Source: Fodinicurvata sp. EGI_FJ10296
GTDB lineage: Bacteria; Pseudomonadota; Alphaproteobacteria; DSM-16000; Inquilinaceae
Reading direction: 5' to 3'
Assembly: GCF_040712075.1 (NCBI RefSeq)
Contig: NZ_JBFCVL010000004.1
Coordinates: forward strand, 1-64,000
Length of the DNA: 64,000 nt
Within the stretch, counting starts at the first letter, position 1, and every line of letters begins with the position of its first letter. Positions 17,891-27,314 of this stretch are shown piece after piece. Made by a program: the position numbers and the translations under genes. Below the pieces are notes generated by a model. That model had not been told where the DNA came from. It saw only the letters and a program-made list of their open reading frames with translations, and made no database searches.

Positions 17891-18823
17891 ATGAAAATCC
17901 TCGCCTGTAACAGCAACCGCCCGCTGAGCGAGGCCATTTCCACCTATTTGCAAGACACGTTGACAAAGGCGTCGATCAGACGTTTTGCCGACATGGAAGT
18001 CTTCGTCGAGATCCTGGAAAACGTTCGCGGGGAAGACGTTTTTGTCATCCAGTCGACCTGCTATCCGGCAAACGACAACCTCATGGAACTGCTGGTCGCA
18101 ATCGACGCTCTCCGGCGCGGATCGGCACAGCGGATCACGGCTGTCATGCCGTATTACGGCTATGCCCGGCAGGATCGAAAAACCGGCCCCCGCACGCCGA
18201 TTTCCGCAAAGCTGGTCGCCAACCTGCTGACCAACGCCGGCGCCGACCGTGTGCTGACGCTCGACCTTCATGCCAGCCAGATCCAGGGCTTTTTCGATAT
18301 CCCCGTGGACAATCTCTACGCCGCACCCGTTTTCGTGAAGGACATCAAGGAGCGTTACGATCCCGACGGTCTGGTAATCGTCTCGCCCGATGTCGGCGGC
18401 GTGGTCAGGGCCCGCGGCATGGCCAAACGGCTCGACGCCGATCTGGCGATCATCGACAAGCGGCGGGAACGCGCCGGGGTCTCCGAAGTCATGAACATCA
18501 TCGGCGATGTGCGGGGGCGGGATTGCATCCTTGTCGACGATATCGTCGATAGTGCCGGTACGCTGTGCAACGCCGCCGTTGCTCTGACCGAGGCCGGCGC
18601 AACATCGGTCAGCGCCTATGTGACCCATGGCGTCCTTTCCGGCGGCGCCGTGGCCCGTATCACGGCATCTCCGATGAAGGAACTGGTCACGACGGACAGC
18701 ATTCTTGCCACCGAAGCAGTTCGGGTCAGCCACAATATCCGGCAGTTGACGATCGCGCCGCTGATCGGCGAGGCGATGTTCCGGATCAGCAGCGAGCAGT
18801 CGGTCTCCAGCCTGTTCGACTGA
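17891..18823 (+). CDS. prs: ribose-phosphate pyrophosphokinase (PRPP synthase)
   Basis: A 310-residue class I PRPP synthase, making phosphoribosyl pyrophosphate from ribose 5-phosphate and ATP for nucleotide, histidine and tryptophan synthesis. It has the ATP-region [11 protein letters not shown], the metal/pyrophosphate loop [18 protein letters not shown], the flexible-loop KRR motif and the PRPP-binding [18 protein letters not shown]. Length is normal. The start [16 protein letters not shown] is typical of alphaproteobacterial enzymes. It precedes rplY and pth, a common arrangement, but rplY has its own promoter-like elements downstream. Confidence 0.97.
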   Translation: MKILACNSNRPLSEAISTYLQDTLTKASIRRFADMEVFVEILENVRGEDVFVIQSTCYPANDNLMELLVAIDALRRGSAQRITAVMPYYGYARQDRKTGPRTPISAKLVANLLTNAGADRVLTLDLHASQIQGFFDIPVDNLYAAPVFVKDIKERYDPDGLVIVSPDVGGVVRARGMAKRLDADLAIIDKRRERAGVSEVMNIIGDVRGRDCILVDDIVDSAGTLCNAAVALTEAGATSVSAYVTHGVLSGGAVARITASPMKELVTTDSILATEAVRVSHNIRQLTIAPLIGEAMFRISSEQSVSSLFD

Positions 18824-18861
18824 ACCACCAGCGATGGATGGTCAAGACAAGGGGGCGACAG

Positions 18862-18909
18862 CCCGGACAGCTTGAACCCCGGACAGCTTGAACCCCGGAC
18901 AGCTTGAAC
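18862..18909 (+). repeat. 16-bp perfect tandem repeat, three copies
   Basis: CCCGGACAGCTTGAAC occurs three times head to tail (18862-18877, 18878-18893, 18894-18909) in the prs-rplY gap, just upstream of the rplY -35 element. The copies are identical. It is non-coding and looks like a recent slippage expansion; it could vary in copy number between strains. Confidence 0.9.
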
Positions 18910-18910
18910 G

Positions 18911-18939
18911 TTGAACGAACCGCCATCGCCTGCTATAGA
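18911..18939 (+). promoter_or_regulatory. candidate extended -10 promoter for rplY
   Basis: TTGAAC (18911-18916), 17-base spacer, then TATAGA (18934-18939) preceded by TGC, an extended -10. A transcript would start near 18946, about 97 bases before the rplY ATG, immediately in front of two hairpins. Confidence 0.5.
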
Positions 18940-18947
18940 CCCCCGAG

Positions 18948-19015
18948 CGCGGGAGCCGTTTCGGCCCCCGCGTATTTAAGCGGCGTCGACACCCCTGGAG
19001 GTCGACGCCCTTTTT
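18948..19015 (+). promoter_or_regulatory. two-hairpin leader with terminator-like stem upstream of rplY
   Basis: Hairpin 1 pairs CGCGGG (18948-18953) with CCCGCG (18967-18972), with an inner GCC/GGC. Hairpin 2 is a perfect 9-bp stem GGCGTCGAC (18982-18990) / GTCGACGCC (19001-19009) followed by TTTTT at 19011-19015, the layout of an intrinsic terminator. It lies between a candidate promoter and the rplY start, so it is either a terminator for read-through from prs or an attenuator; a terminated product would be a small RNA of about 70 bases. Confidence 0.6.
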
Positions 19016-19042
19016 CGTCGTTTGTCAGGAGAGAACGGATCT

Positions 19043-19687
19043 ATGGCCGAAGCAATCAAAATCGATGCACAGCTGCGCGAACGGGCCGGTAAGGGGGCAG
19101 CCCGTCAGGCACGCCGCGAGAAGAAAATTCCGGGCGTCATCTACGGGAACAAGCAGCAGCCTGTCGTCATCAATGTCGATGAACTCGAACTCTTCAGGAT
19201 CACCCGCGATCCTCACTATGCCACGCATCTCTACGATGTCATGGTCAACGGCACGCCCCACCACACCCTTATCCGGGCCCTTCAGGTCGATGTCGTGACC
19301 GAGTTCCCGATCCATGTGGATTTCCTGCGCGTCAGCGACCGGACCAGCGTCACCATGAATGTGCCGGTTGCATTCATCAATGAAGACGACTGCCCCGGCA
19401 TTCAGGAAGGCGGCGTCCTGAACGTTGTCCGCCACGAGATCGAGGTCGACTGCCGGGCCGACAGCATTCCCGACACGATCGAGATCGATCTGACGGGCGT
19501 CAATGTCGGCGACAGCATCCACATTTCTCAGGTCAAGCTGCCGCGCGGCGTCACGCCCAACATCACCGACCGTGACTTCACCGTCGCAACGATGACCGCG
19601 CCGTCGGCGATGAAGTCCGAAGGCGCGGACACCGGCGAAGAAACCGGTGCAGAAGTGGCCGAGGAAGCCGAGACCAAGGAAGAGTAG
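19043..19687 (+). CDS. rplY: 50S ribosomal protein L25/general stress protein Ctc
   Basis: A 214-residue long-form L25 (TL5/CTC type) that binds 5S rRNA in the large subunit. The N-terminal L25 domain is clear (GKGAARQARREKKIPGVIYGNKQQPVVINVDEL), followed by the C-terminal beta-domain of TL5 proteins and a Glu-rich tail (residues about 190-214). ATG at 19043 lies 8 bases after CAGGAGAG; an in-frame earlier codon at 19022 is less likely. Pth follows 166 bases downstream, as in many alphaproteobacteria. The upstream two-hairpin leader suggests control by attenuation. Confidence 0.95.
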   Translation: MAEAIKIDAQLRERAGKGAARQARREKKIPGVIYGNKQQPVVINVDELELFRITRDPHYATHLYDVMVNGTPHHTLIRALQVDVVTEFPIHVDFLRVSDRTSVTMNVPVAFINEDDCPGIQEGGVLNVVRHEIEVDCRADSIPDTIEIDLTGVNVGDSIHISQVKLPRGVTPNITDRDFTVATMTAPSAMKSEGADTGEETGAEVAEEAETKEE

Positions 19688-19853
19688 GCAGAAGCTGCTG
19701 CTGCCCCATCCGTGCCGGCCACCGGGAGTCGACCCCCGTTGGCTGGTACGTTTCGGACCGGCTTTCGGGTATGCCGTTGCCGGTTGCGACTCCATTTGTG
19801 CCTGCGGGAACGCCGGCGGGTCGTCGCGGTAGCCGCTTGAAGGGGATAGAGCC

Positions 19854-20426
19854 ATGATCGTGATGGTCGGGCTGGGCAATCCGGGCAACCAATACGCCTA
19901 TAACCGGCATAACATCGGCTTCATGGCCCTTGACGACATTGCCGAACGCCACCGATTTTCTCCGTTCAAACAGAAGTTCAACGCTCTGTTGGCGGAAGGC
20001 CGAATCGGCGATACGAAGATCATCGCCCTGAAGCCGCAGACATTCATGAACCGTTCAGGACAGGCTGTCGGCGAGGCGATCCGCTTTTACAAGGTACCGC
20101 CGGGTGATGTGATCGTTTTTTACGACGATCTCGACCTTGCGCCCGGAAAGGTCCGCGTCAAGCGTGGCGGCGGTGCGGGCGGTCACAACGGGCTGAGATC
20201 GATCGACCAGCATATCGGGCCGGAATATTGGCGGGTGCGTATCGGCATCGGGCACCCGGGCGACAAGGATCGGGTCACCGGTTATGTCCTCTCCAACTTC
20301 GCGGGGCGCGACGAAGACTGGCTCGACCCGTTGCTGGAAGCCATGGCCGATGCCGCGCCCCATCTCGTCGACGGCGCGCCGGACAAATTCATGACGCAAG
20401 TGGCGCAGAAGACCCGCGCTGAGTGA
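19854..20426 (+). CDS. pth: peptidyl-tRNA hydrolase
   Basis: A 190-residue cytoplasmic enzyme that releases tRNA from peptidyl-tRNA dropped by stalled ribosomes. It has the N-terminal [23 protein letters not shown] with the conserved Asn and catalytic His of Pth, [16 protein letters not shown], the [27 protein letters not shown] block, and RIGIGHPG. Length is usual. ATG at 19854 follows AGGGGATAGAGCC. Order rplY-pth-ychF is a common alphaproteobacterial translation cluster. Confidence 0.97.
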   Translation: MIVMVGLGNPGNQYAYNRHNIGFMALDDIAERHRFSPFKQKFNALLAEGRIGDTKIIALKPQTFMNRSGQAVGEAIRFYKVPPGDVIVFYDDLDLAPGKVRVKRGGGAGGHNGLRSIDQHIGPEYWRVRIGIGHPGDKDRVTGYVLSNFAGRDEDWLDPLLEAMADAAPHLVDGAPDKFMTQVAQKTRAE

Positions 20427-20517
20427 TCCGCCCGCCAGGGGCTCCCGCGTTTTGCACACATCCCGCCCCGACGCATGACGGCGACCAGGGGCACAGCCAG
20501 AAGGGAACCAGACCGTC

Positions 20518-21621
20518 ATGGGCTTCAATTGCGGGATCGTCGGACTGCCGAATGTCGGCAAATCCACCCTTTTCAACGCCCTGACCTCGACCCAGGCGGC
20601 CGAGGCCGCGAATTATCCGTTCTGCACGATCGAGCCCAATACCGGCCGGGTCGGCGTCCCGGACGGTAGACTGGACGAACTGGCGAGGCTGGCGAAATCG
20701 GCCAAGGTCATTCCGACCCAGCTCGAATTCGTGGATATCGCGGGCCTGGTCAAGGGCGCGTCGAGGGGCGAGGGCCTGGGCAACCAGTTCCTCGGCAACA
20801 TCCGGGAAACTGACGCCGTCCTTCACGTGCTGCGGTGTTTCGAGGGCGACGTGACCCACGTCGACGGGTCGGTCGACCCGGTGCGCGACGCCGAAACCGT
20901 CGACATCGAATTGGTCATGGCCGACATGGACGGCCTTGAGCGCCGGTCCCAGACGCTGTCGAAAAGGGCAAAGACCGGCGACAAGGAATCCAAAGCCCAG
21001 CTCGAACTGATCGGCAAGATATTGCCGGCATTGCAGGATGGCCGGCCCGCGCGATCCGTCCTGGCCAATCTGTCCCCGGATGAACGCACAACGTTCGATC
21101 AGTTGCACCTGCTCAGCGCCAAACCGGTTCTCTACGTGTGCAATGTCGGCGAGGATGAAGCGGCCACTGGCAACGCCCATAGCGAGGCCGTGAAAGCCAT
21201 GGCGCGCGAAAAGGGCGCCGAGGCCGTAGTCATATCCGCAGCGATCGAGGCGGAACTGGCCCAGATTACCGATGCCGAAGAGAAGCAGGGCTTTCTAGAA
21301 AGCATCGGTCTCGAAGAGCCTGGGCTTAACAAGGTCATCAGAGCAGGGTACCGTCTTCTCGGTCTGCTGACATTCTTCACTGTCGGACCGAAAGAGGCCC
21401 GGGCCTGGACGGTTCGCGTGGGGGCGACGGCGCCGGAAGCCGCGGGCGCGATCCATACCGATTTTCAGCGCGGATTCATCCGGGCCGAAACGATCGACTA
21501 CGACAGCTATGTCGCTCTGGGCGGCGAACAGGGCGCCAAAGAGGCCGGAAAAATGCGCCAGGAAGGCAAGGAATACGTGGTCCGCGACGGGGATGTGTTC
21601 CACTTCCGGTTCAATGTGTGA
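20518..21621 (+). CDS. ychF: redox-regulated ATPase YchF (OLA1-like)
   Basis: A 367-residue TRAFAC-class P-loop protein that prefers ATP, associates with ribosomes and is regulated by oxidation in bacteria. The Walker A is GLPNVGKSTLFNALT, switch I/II lie around PFCTIEPNTG and DIAGLVKGASRGEGLGNQFL, and NVGED replaces the usual NKxD specificity motif region. The C-terminal half carries the coiled coil and the TGS domain ending in DVFHFRFNV. The start is the standard MGFNCGIVGLPN. Typical length, no anomalies. Confidence 0.97.
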   Translation: MGFNCGIVGLPNVGKSTLFNALTSTQAAEAANYPFCTIEPNTGRVGVPDGRLDELARLAKSAKVIPTQLEFVDIAGLVKGASRGEGLGNQFLGNIRETDAVLHVLRCFEGDVTHVDGSVDPVRDAETVDIELVMADMDGLERRSQTLSKRAKTGDKESKAQLELIGKILPALQDGRPARSVLANLSPDERTTFDQLHLLSAKPVLYVCNVGEDEAATGNAHSEAVKAMAREKGAEAVVISAAIEAELAQITDAEEKQGFLESIGLEEPGLNKVIRAGYRLLGLLTFFTVGPKEARAWTVRVGATAPEAAGAIHTDFQRGFIRAETIDYDSYVALGGEQGAKEAGKMRQEGKEYVVRDGDVFHFRFNV

Positions 21622-21695
21622 TCGGTCGGCCTTCCGGACCTGAGCACGGCCGACAATTCTTCGACCCCCGTCGCCCGGCAAACGAGGCCCGATAC

Positions 21696-22376
21696 ATGCC
21701 CAAAAAGCGCATTGAAACGATCACGGCGGTGGACGGCCACGGGCTGACGCTGCATATCGCTGAACCGGACCAGCCAGCGAAAGCTGCCCTGGTCATCTGC
21801 CAGGAGATTTTCGGCGTCAATGGGCACATAAAGGCCGTAGTCGAAAGCTATGCGGCCGAAGGCTTCGTTGCGGTGGCGCCGGCCCTTTTCGACCGGATCG
21901 GGCCGGATATCGAACTGGGATACGACCCCGACGGTATCGCCAGGGGCCGCGAATTGCGCCAGCAGGTGCCGTGGGAAACGGCCATGCGCGATGTAGCCGC
22001 GGCCGTGGACTGGTGCCGCGCCACAACCCGCAACGGGCCAATCGGCGTTATCGGCTACTGCTGGGGCGGCTCGCTCGCCTGGCTGGCCGCCGCCGATCTG
22101 AAACCTGCAGCCGCGGTCTGCTACTACGGCGGTCAGATCGCCCAGTTCAGCGACCGGACACCGACCTGCCCCGTTCAGATGCATTTTGGCGAACACGATG
22201 CCCATATCCCGGAAGCCGACCGCTCCGCGATCCTCGCCGCTCAACCCTCCGTCGAATTGCACGTCTACGACGCGGGCCATGGATTCAATTGCACTGAACG
22301 CGACGACTTCGTTCCCGATGCGGCAAAACTGGCGCGGGAACGGACGTTGGAATTCCTGAATCGCCACCTTCTGTAA
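21696..22376 (+). CDS. dienelactone hydrolase family protein
   Basis: A 226-residue alpha/beta-hydrolase of the dienelactone hydrolase family. The catalytic triad is complete: Cys122 in GVIGYCWGGS, Asp168 in FGEHDAHIP and His195 in YDAGHGFNC. Family members hydrolyse carboxymethylenebutenolides in chlorocatechol breakdown, but many are general esterases, and no aromatic-degradation gene lies nearby. ATG at 21696 begins the fold; the open frame upstream has no similarity. It is 74 bases after ychF and may be co-transcribed, then a 180-base gap precedes soxB. Confidence 0.88.
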   Translation: MPKKRIETITAVDGHGLTLHIAEPDQPAKAALVICQEIFGVNGHIKAVVESYAAEGFVAVAPALFDRIGPDIELGYDPDGIARGRELRQQVPWETAMRDVAAAVDWCRATTRNGPIGVIGYCWGGSLAWLAAADLKPAAAVCYYGGQIAQFSDRTPTCPVQMHFGEHDAHIPEADRSAILAAQPSVELHVYDAGHGFNCTERDDFVPDAAKLARERTLEFLNRHLL

Positions 22377-22556
22377 CTCAGGGTCCCAACCCCGGCGTGC
22401 CCGAACGGGGCCTGTCGCAAATGCGGCGTTAACGGCATGACGCGTGTCGCTTGCGGAATTGCGGCGGCACACCGTCCGTTCCACCCTTGATGCAGAAGCG
22501 GGTCGCGCGCCCGCCTCTGCAGGCTACGTGGTGCCATTGGGTCGGGGTGCGGTGCG

Positions 22557-23807
22557 GTGAAGCGGTATTCAATTTTCTCGTTGGCCCGAAATGCGCTGAC
22601 CGGGCACAAGGACTGGCACAAGGTCTGGCGTTCGCCGGACCCCAAGCCCTATTACGACGCCGTCATTATCGGCGGGGGCGGACATGGGCTGGCCACGGCC
22701 TATTACATGGCCAGGGAACACGGCCTGACCAACATCGCCGTCATCGAGAAAGGCTGGCTCGGCGGCGGAAATACCGGCCGCAACACTACCATCGTCCGGT
22801 CGAACTACCTGTTCGACGCGTCCGCTCATCTCTACGAGCACGCGCTGAAACTTTGGGAAGGGCTGTCGGCGGAGCTGAACTATAACGTCATGTTCAGCCA
22901 GCGCGGCGTGATGAATCTGGCTCACGACCAGCATGAAGCGCGCGACCTGATCCGGCGTACCCGTGCCAATCAGTTGAACGGCATCGATGCCGAATGGCTC
23001 GACCGGGATGCCGCCCTGGCTTTCTGCCCTGTCCTGAATGGCGACCCCGGCATCCGCTATCCGGTTTACGGCTCGACGCTGCAACGCCGCGCGGGTACGG
23101 CTCGCCATGACGCCGTCGCCTGGGGCTATGCGCGCGGCGCCGACGCCATGGGCGTCGACATCATCCAGAACTGCGAATTGACCGGATTCGATTTCGACCA
23201 GGGGCGCATCACCGGCATCCGGACCACCCGTGGATCGATCCGCACACCAAAGGTCGGCGTGGTCGCCTCGGGCCATTCCTCGCTGATCGCGGATATGGCG
23301 GGCATCAGATTGCCGCTGGAAAGCCATCCCCTGCAGGCGCTGGTTTCCGAGCCGGTCAAGCCGATCATCGATACCGTCGTCATGTCCAATGCCGTTCACG
23401 CCTATGTCAGCCAGTCCGACAAGGGCGAACTGGTGATTGGCGCCGGTATCGACCACCACCTGTCCTATACCCAGCGCGGTGGCTTCGACGTCGTGGAAAC
23501 GACGGTCGCTGCGGTAGTCGAACTGTTTCCGATCTTCTCGCGCCTGAGAATGATGCGCCAATGGGGCGGCATCGTCGACATATCGCCCGATGCCAGCGCC
23601 ATCATATCGCGAACACCGGTCGACGGCCTCTACTTCAACTGCGGCTGGGGTACCGGCGGATTCAAGGCGACGCCGGGTTCGGGCCATGTATTTGCCGATC
23701 TGGTGGCCAATGGCCGTCCGAACGCCCTTTGCGCGCCCTACACGCTGGAACGATTTTCGTCCGGCGCCCTGGTCGCGGAACACGGCGCGGCCGCAGTGGC
23801 ACACTGA
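22557..23807 (+). CDS. soxB: sarcosine oxidase subunit beta
   Basis: The 416-residue beta subunit of heterotetrameric sarcosine oxidase, which carries the FAD and substrate site for oxidising sarcosine to glycine. It starts with the family N-terminus [17 protein letters not shown] from a GTG codon at 22557. The dinucleotide fold is GGGGHG at residues 39-44. [10 protein letters not shown] (residues 181-190) contains His184, the best candidate for the covalent FMN attachment that is known in this enzyme class; that assignment is inference. First gene of the soxBDAG operon; soxD follows after 76 bases. Confidence 0.95.
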   Translation: MKRYSIFSLARNALTGHKDWHKVWRSPDPKPYYDAVIIGGGGHGLATAYYMAREHGLTNIAVIEKGWLGGGNTGRNTTIVRSNYLFDASAHLYEHALKLWEGLSAELNYNVMFSQRGVMNLAHDQHEARDLIRRTRANQLNGIDAEWLDRDAALAFCPVLNGDPGIRYPVYGSTLQRRAGTARHDAVAWGYARGADAMGVDIIQNCELTGFDFDQGRITGIRTTRGSIRTPKVGVVASGHSSLIADMAGIRLPLESHPLQALVSEPVKPIIDTVVMSNAVHAYVSQSDKGELVIGAGIDHHLSYTQRGGFDVVETTVAAVVELFPIFSRLRMMRQWGGIVDISPDASAIISRTPVDGLYFNCGWGTGGFKATPGSGHVFADLVANGRPNALCAPYTLERFSSGALVAEHGAAAVAH

Positions 23808-23883
23808 AACAATGTCCGGCTGGAACGAAGGCCGTTTCGACCGGTTGATGCAAAAACCACACGATCCACGGAGGATCCCGCCC

Positions 23884-24270
23884 ATGTTCCAGATCTCCTG
23901 TCCCTGGTGTGGCGAGCGCGAGCAGTCGGAGTTCAAGGCCGCCGGCGAAGGGCATATCAGGCGTCCGGACGATCCGGCGGCGCTGACCGACGCCGAATGG
24001 GCGGATTACGTCTTCATGCGCAAGAATCCACGTGGCGTGCATTTTGAACGGTGGGTGCATATTCATGGCTGTCGGCGCTGGTTCCATCTGGCCCGCGACA
24101 CCGCCAGCGACACCACGCTGAAGGCCTATGGCGCGGCCGAAGCACCGCCCCAGTTCGGCGACAATAATCCACCGGCAGCAGAAGTGACTGCGGCCCATCC
24201 CGGCGATATCTCTGCCTATGACGGTGGAAGCGACGAGGACGCCCTGCTTCGGGAAGGAGGATTGCGCTGA
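23884..24270 (+). CDS. soxD: sarcosine oxidase subunit delta
   Basis: The 128-residue zinc-binding small subunit of heterotetrameric sarcosine oxidase. The predicted zinc ligands are Cys6 and Cys9 (SCPWCG), His59 and Cys63 (VHIHGCRRWF), matching the known family pattern. The conserved part ends near residue 100; an acidic Ala/Gly-rich tail follows. Its stop overlaps the soxA start by one base (TGATG), so alpha and delta are translationally coupled. Confidence 0.93.
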   Translation: MFQISCPWCGEREQSEFKAAGEGHIRRPDDPAALTDAEWADYVFMRKNPRGVHFERWVHIHGCRRWFHLARDTASDTTLKAYGAAEAPPQFGDNNPPAAEVTAAHPGDISAYDGGSDEDALLREGGLR

Positions 24271-27200
24271 TGACACAGCCCAACCGCCTGACCGATGGCG
24301 GACGCATCGACCGCACCTCCCCGGTACGGTTCCGGTTCAACGGCCTGACCCTCGATGGGTACCATGGCGACACGCTCGCCGCCGCGTTGCTGGCCAACGA
24401 CGTTCACCTGATCGCGCGCAGCTTCAAGTATCACCGCCCGCGCGGCATCGTCAGCGCGGGCGCAGAGGAACCCAACGCCCTGGTCCAGATCGGACGCGGC
24501 GCCGCGCGTACGGATCCGAACATACGGGCCACCCAGGCCGACCTGTACGAGGGCATGGAAGCCGAGAGTCAGAATTGCTGGCCGTCGGTGGGGCTGGACG
24601 TGAGCGCGGTCAACGACGTGCTGAATCCGCTGTTTGCCGCCGGCTTCTACTACAAGACCTTCATGTGGCCGGCGTCCTTCTGGAAGGGCTATGAATACGT
24701 CATTCGCCGGGCCGCCGGCCTCGGACGATCCCCACGCGAAGACGATCCGGACCGCTACGACCAGCGCTACGACTTCTGCGACGTGCTGGTTGCCGGCGCC
24801 GGTCCGGCAGGCATTTCAGCCGCCCTGGCCGCGGCACGAACCGGCGCACGCGTTATCCTGTGCGACGAGCAGTCGGAACCGGGCGGTTCACTGCTCTCCG
24901 AGCCGGCCGACGGCATCACCCTCGACGGCAACCCGGCCGCCGACTGGGTGGCGTCGGCGGTGGCCGAACTCGCATCGTACGATACAGTCACGATCCTGCC
25001 GCGCACGACCTGCTTCGGCTATTATCAGGATAACTTCCTGGGCCTGCTGGAGCGTGTCACGGACCACATGGCGCCCGCCAACAGACCGGTTGCCATGCCC
25101 CGCCAGCGCCTGTGGAAGGTACGAGCGCGGCGGACGGTGCTGGCAACCGGCGCCATCGAACGGTCCATGGTGTTTCACGGCAACGACCGTCCCGGCGTGA
25201 TGCTGGCGGCGTCGGTTCGCAGCTACATCAATCGCTATGCCGTACTCCCAGGCAAGCGGATCGTGGTTTTCGCCAACAATGACGGCGCCTATCGAACCGC
25301 GCTGGATGCCGACCGCGCCGGTGCCGACGTCACCGTCGTCGACATCCGGCCCCGCCCCAGGGGCGCGTTGCCGAACGCCGCCCGCGCTGCCGGGATCGAG
25401 ATCGTCGCCGGGCATGCGGTGACGGAAACAAAAGGTCGAACAAAGCTGAAGCGGGTCGCCGTGATGGCGTTGTCATCCGACGGCTCCGGCGTTACCGGGC
25501 CCGGCCCCAGATGGATCGACACCGATATCCTGGCCGTCTCCGGCGGCTGGAATCCGGCAGTGCATCTGTTCTCGCAAGCGCGCGGCACCCTCGGCTTCGA
25601 CCCCGAACACGACACCTTCATCCCCGACCGTCCCGGCCAAGGCACGGCGTCCGCCGGCAGCTGCGCCGGCACCTGGACGCTTGCCGGCTGTCTGGCCGAG
25701 GGTCATCGCGCCGGCGCCCAAGGCGCCATTGCGGCCGGAATCGCCGCGCCCGCCCCGCCCCTATCCGATCCGGCGGTCAGTGATCGATTGGCCGGCGAGA
25801 TCACGCCGATGCGCACGATCTGGCAGTTGCCCAATCCACGGCCCGCGCACAGGGTCCGGGCCTTCGTGGACCAGCAGAACGATGTCACCGCCAAGGATCT
25901 GAAACTGGCGATCCGCGAGGGGTTCAGTTCCGTCGAACATGTAAAACGCTACACCACGACCGGTATGGGTACCGACCAGGGTAAGATCGGCAACGTCACA
26001 GCGCTCGGAATCGTCGCCGAGGCGATGGCCTCTACCATTCCCGATGTCGGGGTCACCACGTTCCGGCCGCCCTATACGCCGGTCACCCTGGGCGCGATCG
26101 CCGGACGCAGCGTCAAGGCGCTCTATGACCCGGTCAGAACCACGCCGATTCATGAATGGCACGCAGCCAAAGGCGCCATGTTCGAAAATGTCGGCCAGTG
26201 GAAACGGGCCTGGTACTATCCGAAACCAGGAGAAACCATGGATGCGGCGGTCAAGCGGGAATGCGCCGCGGTGCGATCCAGCGCCGGTCTGCTCGACGCC
26301 ACGACCCTGGGCAAGATCGATATCCAGGGCCGCGATGCGGCGGAGTTCCTGAACCGCATCTATACCAATGGCTGGCTGAAGCTCGGCGTCGGCCGTGCCC
26401 GCTACGGCCTCATGCTGGGCGAGGACGGCATGGTCAAGGATGACGGCGTGACGACCCGTCTGGCCGACGACCACTTCCACATGACCACGACCACCGGTGG
26501 TGCAGCGACTGTCCTGTCGTGGCTAGAGGAATGGCATCAGACCGAGTGGCCGTCACTGGAGGTGTTCCTGACATCGGTCACCGAACAATGGGCGGTGATG
26601 ACGCTGGGCGGACCGAAAAGCCGCGATATCCTGGCCCGCCTGTGTCCGGATATCGATCTGTCGGCCGAGGCATTCCCGTTCATGACGGTGCGCTATGGCC
26701 ATGTGGCCGGCGTTCCGGCGCGGGTCTTCCGGATCAGCTTTACCGGGGAACTGTCGTTCGAGATCAACGTCCCCGCCTCTTATGGACTGGCCGTCTGGAC
26801 GGCGTTGATGGAAACCGGCGCCGAAGACGGTCTGACACCCTATGGCACGGAGTCGATGCATGTTCTGCGCGCCGAAAAGGGTCTGATCATCGTCGGCCAG
26901 GAAACGGACGGGACGATCACCCCGCCGGATCTGGGCATGGACTGGATCAGCGGCAAAAAAGCCGCCGACTATATCGGCAAGCGGTCGCTGGCACGAACGG
27001 ACACGATCCGTCCCGACCGCAAGCATCTCGTCGGCCTGCTGCCGACCGACCGTGGCCTCGTGCTTGAGGAAGGGGCGCATATCGTCGCATCGCCCGACCT
27101 TCCCGCGCCGCCGGTTCCCATGCTGGGCCATGTGACGTCCAGCTATGACAGCCCGAATGTTGGCGGCTCGTTCGCGCTGGCCCTGATCGCGGGAGGCCGC

Positions 27201-27314
27201 GACATGCAGGGACGAACCCTTTATGCCGTTGCGCCGGATGGCAGGACGACCATCCCGGTCACCGTTACCAGCCCCGTATTCGTCGATCCCGAAGGGGAGC
27301 GTCAGCATGCTTGA
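24270..27314 (+). CDS. soxA: sarcosine oxidase subunit alpha
   Basis: The 1014-residue alpha subunit. In order: an N-terminal domain related to 2Fe-2S/dinucleotide proteins (FNGLTLDGYHGDTLAAALLAN, FKYHRPRGIVSAGAEEPNA), an NAD-binding Rossmann core (VAGAGPAGISAALAAARTGA near residue 170), a second nucleotide-binding stretch, and a C-terminal GcvT-like folate domain (from about residue 600) that converts the released methyl group to methylene-THF. FMN sits at the alpha-beta interface in known structures. It overlaps soxD by one base and soxG by eight. Length is typical. Confidence 0.96.
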   Translation: MTQPNRLTDGGRIDRTSPVRFRFNGLTLDGYHGDTLAAALLANDVHLIARSFKYHRPRGIVSAGAEEPNALVQIGRGAARTDPNIRATQADLYEGMEAESQNCWPSVGLDVSAVNDVLNPLFAAGFYYKTFMWPASFWKGYEYVIRRAAGLGRSPREDDPDRYDQRYDFCDVLVAGAGPAGISAALAAARTGARVILCDEQSEPGGSLLSEPADGITLDGNPAADWVASAVAELASYDTVTILPRTTCFGYYQDNFLGLLERVTDHMAPANRPVAMPRQRLWKVRARRTVLATGAIERSMVFHGNDRPGVMLAASVRSYINRYAVLPGKRIVVFANNDGAYRTALDADRAGADVTVVDIRPRPRGALPNAARAAGIEIVAGHAVTETKGRTKLKRVAVMALSSDGSGVTGPGPRWIDTDILAVSGGWNPAVHLFSQARGTLGFDPEHDTFIPDRPGQGTASAGSCAGTWTLAGCLAEGHRAGAQGAIAAGIAAPAPPLSDPAVSDRLAGEITPMRTIWQLPNPRPAHRVRAFVDQQNDVTAKDLKLAIREGFSSVEHVKRYTTTGMGTDQGKIGNVTALGIVAEAMASTIPDVGVTTFRPPYTPVTLGAIAGRSVKALYDPVRTTPIHEWHAAKGAMFENVGQWKRAWYYPKPGETMDAAVKRECAAVRSSAGLLDATTLGKIDIQGRDAAEFLNRIYTNGWLKLGVGRARYGLMLGEDGMVKDDGVTTRLADDHFHMTTTTGGAATVLSWLEEWHQTEWPSLEVFLTSVTEQWAVMTLGGPKSRDILARLCPDIDLSAEAFPFMTVRYGHVAGVPARVFRISFTGELSFEINVPASYGLAVWTALMETGAEDGLTPYGTESMHVLRAEKGLIIVGQETDGTITPPDLGMDWISGKKAADYIGKRSLARTDTIRPDRKHLVGLLPTDRGLVLEEGAHIVASPDLPAPPVPMLGHVTSSYDSPNVGGSFALALIAGGRDMQGRTLYAVAPDGRTTIPVTVTSPVFVDPEGERQHA

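Noticed and set aside
17664-17894. Small open frame between pgeF and prs
   Set aside because: No family likeness; the region contains the prs promoter candidate.
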